From positions 1,240,001 through 1,304,000 of the forward strand of contig NZ_CABPSF010000001.1 of NCBI RefSeq assembly GCF_902459685.1: DNA of 64,000 nt. Reading direction: 5' to 3'. Source of the DNA: Pandoraea iniqua. GTDB taxonomy: Bacteria; Pseudomonadota; Gammaproteobacteria; Burkholderiales; Burkholderiaceae. Below, one piece after another: positions 63,101 to 64,000 of the stretch. Positions within the stretch are counted from its first letter, which is position 1. The number at the start of each line of letters is the position of its first letter. Below the pieces are notes generated by a model. That model saw only the letters and a list, made by a program, of their open reading frames with translations, ran no database searches and was not told the origin of the DNA. The position numbers and the translations under genes were made by a program.

Positions 63101-64000
63101 GACGGCAATCAGGGGCTGATCCACGCGCTTTCACCGATGCTTCAGGCGGGCTCGGCGTCGTGGTCGTTGCGGCTCATCGCGGGCGCCGACACGTCGGCGG
63201 CCGATCCGCGTGCATTGCAGCCGCTGGGCGCCGACGGTCATCTGATTCTCTCGGATACCCATTACGGTATGGGCCAGCTCGATGTGCTCCGGCCGGGAAC
63301 CGGCACCCTCGGGGTCTGGCGTTGGGGGCCGGATGCCTGGCAAATGGGCGGTGTCGAGGGCGAGATCGTCACAGATGACGACTGGGCGAACTGGGGCGTT
63401 TCGACGCCCGCAGACATCGAGATGTGGAACGGATACTACGACGCGTTTCATGTCGTGACGCCGGGGGTCCCCGCCGAGTACGACAAGAAGACGCAGCCCG
63501 CGCGTGAGCCGGTCTTCAGCGTGGTGCGCACCGGCACGGGCGATCTCGACATGCTCGCGGCGGGTAACTTCACGATGAACTCGCCGTTCGGGGTCTACAC
63601 GGCGGGTACGCAGGCGCGCGATGTGACGAGCGCCTATAACCTCGCCCGTGCCAAGGTCAATAACGCATCCGTGCTTGGCGCAGACGGCACATCCTTCGAG
63701 AAGTACGTCAGCGGTACACAGAGTCTCTACAGCGCGTGGTATCCGGAGCACGGCGGCAATCTGTTCGTGCGCGCTCAGGGCGATATTCGTGGCGATACCG
63801 TTGGCCAGCGCGACGGGTATTCGCGCTCCACAAGCTTCGGCGTGCCGCGAGCGGTGCCGGATTCCGGCAACGTCGGCAATTGGTTGTGGCGACAGGGATC
63901 GGGTTCCGCCATCGCACAAGGTGGCGTGCCCGCTGCCTGGTGGATCAACTTCGGGACTTACGCCGTCGGCAAGCAAGCCGGCTACTCGGTGTATGAAACG
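54113..64000 (+). CDS. Giant filamentous-haemagglutinin-type exoprotein (TpsA), 3' partial
   Basis: Open frame from ATG 54113 (or 54119) to the window edge: 3296 codons without a stop and without frameshift. Signal-like N-terminus (about 1-46, ending AQAQQ), Gln/Ala-rich linker, then the TPS/haemagglutinin N-terminal domain (about 150-380) with NRNGI at 229-233 where the family usually has NPNGI. The long middle is a beta-helix of repeats (LLEVSGYLN, GGTVQLGGAEV style strand patterns). Residues about 2875-2985 are LPAGT-rich. The end, with YPEHGGNLFVRAQGDI and WWINFGTYA, suits a DUF3739-type C-terminal region still running. TpsB at 43080 is the probable exporter. Confidence 0.9.
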   Translation, partial: MTMHKRVVSLSTRTRASARLPRIRPLAQAVAVFAATSAMIGAAQAQQAFSNGWFAARGAAQSTAAQTGRLPNGMPVSSLQNPSEQQQRANQALQNSIANLATAAQGIAAMQAAQTAARQAAAATPETIPDGLADGGLKVDTNSLTAGWINAKKDIAQSRDAAGNTKVAIEQTGEKAILNWETFNVGRRTTVEFVQQPGWAVLNRVNDPLARPSQIQGQIKADGTVMIVNRNGIQFTGTAQVDTRNLVAAAVGMTNDQFNRGIYGAAVSGATVPTFANDLQVSGSSVSHTGATANVTVDAGARINTRRPQSVTEGGGYVLLLGREAHNRGTIVTPSGQTVVAGGDSFVIRRGVGTDGNLNSSTRGNEVEPKLLPGSTAGRVSNSGLILAELGDITLAARQVEQSGVLVSSTSVNTRGTIHLTANGDANALVRVAPGAINAIVLDTSSDAALDAQRTTLLAQADKVAELGLFNRRDQSLVQIVSSGDVLFDSDSLTLATGGQINVLATRRAMAMERAKLDVSGAVGVKMSMSANNLEVNVQGNEQRDAPSNRDTHMLNNLTVYIDRRYLVRVPAGTQGYTTDRWYTQGGLLEVSGYLNTASHGIGEWAAQGGTVQLGGAEVVTRAGSLINLAGGTLDVQTGMIRQSWLRGADGQLYRVDNAPGDLRYLGVYRGFELEHARWGKGTTESYATLFIAPGQRLENGYTVGRDAGRLIVSGPSVVLEGDVDTAVFQGPRQTQAADRGLYDGYLQSQLAAPRAGQLVVGKLTPYYDDVSLSLRDSPSAIARTIDVGDVQALAATIAQGSPLDAQRAGKITIDADWLNRQQFGGVKLLATDEVTLSRDIRVADGGDVGLHATRVNIGANITARGGSIAAGNVVMRMLATSGNGTWGDSPLTDPAFVTGGQSVKVASGVTLDVRGLWGRADDGEAGIHGMPYLNGGSVVFSTTGDVRVQQGSTIDVSSGAALLSGGTVRGGKGGNVSLLASQYDAAGKNNGELHLDGALRGYGASGGGTLTLNTGNSVVIGGPASAVALRDTWLDTSLFSTGFSRYDVTGQRNVTVADNTRLDVVMPVLNIDKQAAGGAFSGSDPSGVLSVLLAPVWQSDAAKGTLTQRGGADIALSAGAMRKRGQLSVGEGARIEVDPGRSITLTGNGQMTVLGTLRAVSGTVSLLPGLFSATDGYDGPEGMFTPTSIWLGGNSVIDVASRAVVAQGASGAISGKVAAGGTIQIGAKYVAGATQVDASDAFVIVRPGAQLDASGSAADIDVPGQGRTHVVSNGGVISLASGRGLYLDGDMKAAAGGAGAAGGTLNVVLETLTYGMVDRVTLRGPMVDDSVRVAHELTVAQTQGNSRLSDTLAPGSLGGGLTMGSARIGVDRVTAGGFDNLALFANGMMSFDGNVNLALGQSLRLTASSFGLATTAAPDTQVRLAAPYVQLAGPTRQQIDNYIIPNPVSGSKNSGQGSGTLGAPLLAEKTKFEVDGALIDVAGRMQFGTAGTIETNAGTPVSVLRNAFGNVALRSTGDLRLLDKTEVYSPGDMTLAAVQIYPGQNATAKIVVGQRSYPSDCCVRTTRLDPDRVLTVERVGDSLVPQPYSLFGRMTLLAGQIRQGGVLRAPMGGIVFGSSLDTEANGVLHLLPGSVTSVSANGLVMPYGGTLDGLSYLNAAADAVYGLAGGGPSVIVYSHSVAADPGAVIDLSGGGEIRGAAFLTGRGGSTDARLAPLMQVVQTGTKGSFRLPSLSSNPVYAIVPGAQPAYAPVVGETGAGAPLAGQQITIGAGVPGLPAGTYTLLPSTFALLPGAYRVELQTQAVSQAGLAPVAMRNGSLTLPAQLSVNNTAIRNATPTQVVLTSADVLRTYSQYNEMSYADFARATSDRVGAPRSLLEADAKRLDLMFLPDIYWGKVGDTPALRFEGTVNVAPAKGGYGASLLVNADNIEIIGAGATPRQGDRSLISLKADDLNAIGAARVGIGALPVVSQDNSGSILNATTAGFSGRANNVVLRGGAVLRGSEVFIVTSSPTRGITIEQGSGINTLGYGVSMWDSTLGYTYAPGAAGVLAVSNGRLSMLAPVASTIGDSFGAGYIDLGVCAAGAACSGESLLLSEGSIAVATDKRFTISDAVRYGTRQLSLAVGRVNVGDQASLDALAADGRLAAGLTLNQAVLSRLMRGDRLYGAPALESLSLIARESINFYDSVELSTIDAATGKSTIDTLVLGTPAIFGYGTSDAIARIRTDRLVWTGSKSPAGAIVAGGAGTGSGRLSIDAREIEFGFGPATQYDVNHDMNRMAVGFSTVALNASERVSANQKGTLSVYRSQNGWNDQKQNFDYSGGDIVIDTPLLTGAAGSVNRFVAGGNVSVSNASARAKPVVENGALVAALGAEVGLTAGGAATIDTNVVLPSGRLTVAAQGDVTLGDGAQFDLAGRKLDFFDTSKYSWGGDVVVSSANGNVRQTAGSRIDLSAVENRAGKLSVSALSPAGGFVSLAGKLLGSASGRYDAGGTFVPFSAGGVDIRAQRIDDFAALNARLTEGGVFGSRSFQTKQGDLVVGDELKAREITLSIDGGRLDVLGRVDASGAQVGTIRLSARDGVTVGGNAVLDAHSTTLRLDSYGQPIEASNRAVIEINGAQGRVVLADGARLDVRAGTNDKRGTPLSAGTVEISAKRLGGANEALGNDIAIDAGGNVVIDGARSITVNGMFRDTKAPAGTDVTVDGRPYQVVNQAYLDALHAQNETFMSNALANGALLARLAGLRRYTDAFHLRPGVEVVSATPNGDIHLDGDIDLSRYRYASLNPNTQKTGVYGSGEAGALTIRAGGNLNVFGSLSDGFDTSKLTPTVDSQGWVLTSGKAGWGGDAVVPVGGLVTLAAGTAFPAERKLNYDVQVAAAKLPAGTRLPARATLAADLTLPAGTVLGAAVRDAAGNVVYPAGTALTSALTLRSGMQLDAGLLLPTEASVGAMRWPAGAVMPVSLKLAVDVQLRKGAIIPSETDVKLPGGVLFVNVRPADADGNQGLIHALSPMLQAGSASWSLRLIAGADTSAADPRALQPLGADGHLILSDTHYGMGQLDVLRPGTGTLGVWRWGPDAWQMGGVEGEIVTDDDWANWGVSTPADIEMWNGYYDAFHVVTPGVPAEYDKKTQPAREPVFSVVRTGTGDLDMLAAGNFTMNSPFGVYTAGTQARDVTSAYNLARAKVNNASVLGADGTSFEKYVSGTQSLYSAWYPEHGGNLFVRAQGDIRGDTVGQRDGYSRSTSFGVPRAVPDSGNVGNWLWRQGSGSAIAQGGVPAAWWINFGTYAVGKQAGYSVYET

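Overview
The window is high-GC DNA whose gene content (HemP, an Acs/DUF4212/SSS block, class I fumarase, two-partner secretion, many GntR, LysR and AraC regulators beside aromatic-ring genes) fits a Burkholderiales betaproteobacterium. A Pandoraea-like genome is my best guess, from protein flavour only; no species marker is present.

Layout. 1-8.7 kb is core and iron biology: a truncated YdcF protein, a HbpS/GlcG-like protein, a probable structured RNA, hemP with a Fur box, OsmC, pirin, a tonB-exbB-exbD operon, bfd with a Fur box, murI and bfr. 8.8-17.1 kb is central carbon metabolism and transport: class I fumarase, a TIGR00645 membrane protein, an EamA exporter, acetyl-CoA synthetase and a two-subunit sodium/solute symporter. 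A tRNA-Ser(GGA) gene at 17.15 kb is followed by about 5 kb of visibly AT-richer accessory DNA. It carries a tight three-gene operon (sce7726-like PD-(D/E)XK protein, sce7725-like protein, zinc-ribbon/RES protein) with non-coding or decayed sequence on both sides.

22.2-38.6 kb is an aromatic-catabolism island. It holds a porin, an MFS transporter, a hydratase, two alpha/beta hydrolases, a carbazole-dioxygenase-like Rieske oxygenase, its ferredoxin and reductase, a second phthalate-type Rieske oxygenase, two LigB-type extradiol dioxygenases (one with a LigA-like partner), an aspartate-dehydrogenase-like protein, a D-2-hydroxyacid dehydrogenase, and two GntR and one LysR regulators. Four upstream regions share the core TGYATACA, so much of the island probably forms one regulon. 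38.7-42.8 kb holds a TIG-domain protein, an AraC regulator, an outer-membrane barrel, a class A acid phosphatase and a small secreted protein.

43.1-64 kb is the most unusual part: a two-partner secretion locus with its own energy-transduction and signalling genes, all on the plus strand. In order: TpsB transporter, DUF2341-LamG-ExbB fusion, ExbD, TonB, large porin, small coiled-coil envelope protein, YbjN-like protein, terminator, stand-alone STN protein, ECF sigma factor, FecR anti-sigma factor, then a giant filamentous-haemagglutinin-type exoprotein that runs off the window after 3296 codons without a stop. The order suggests a surface fibre whose transport or gating uses proton-motive force and whose expression is set by STN/FecR/ECF signalling. 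That function is inference.
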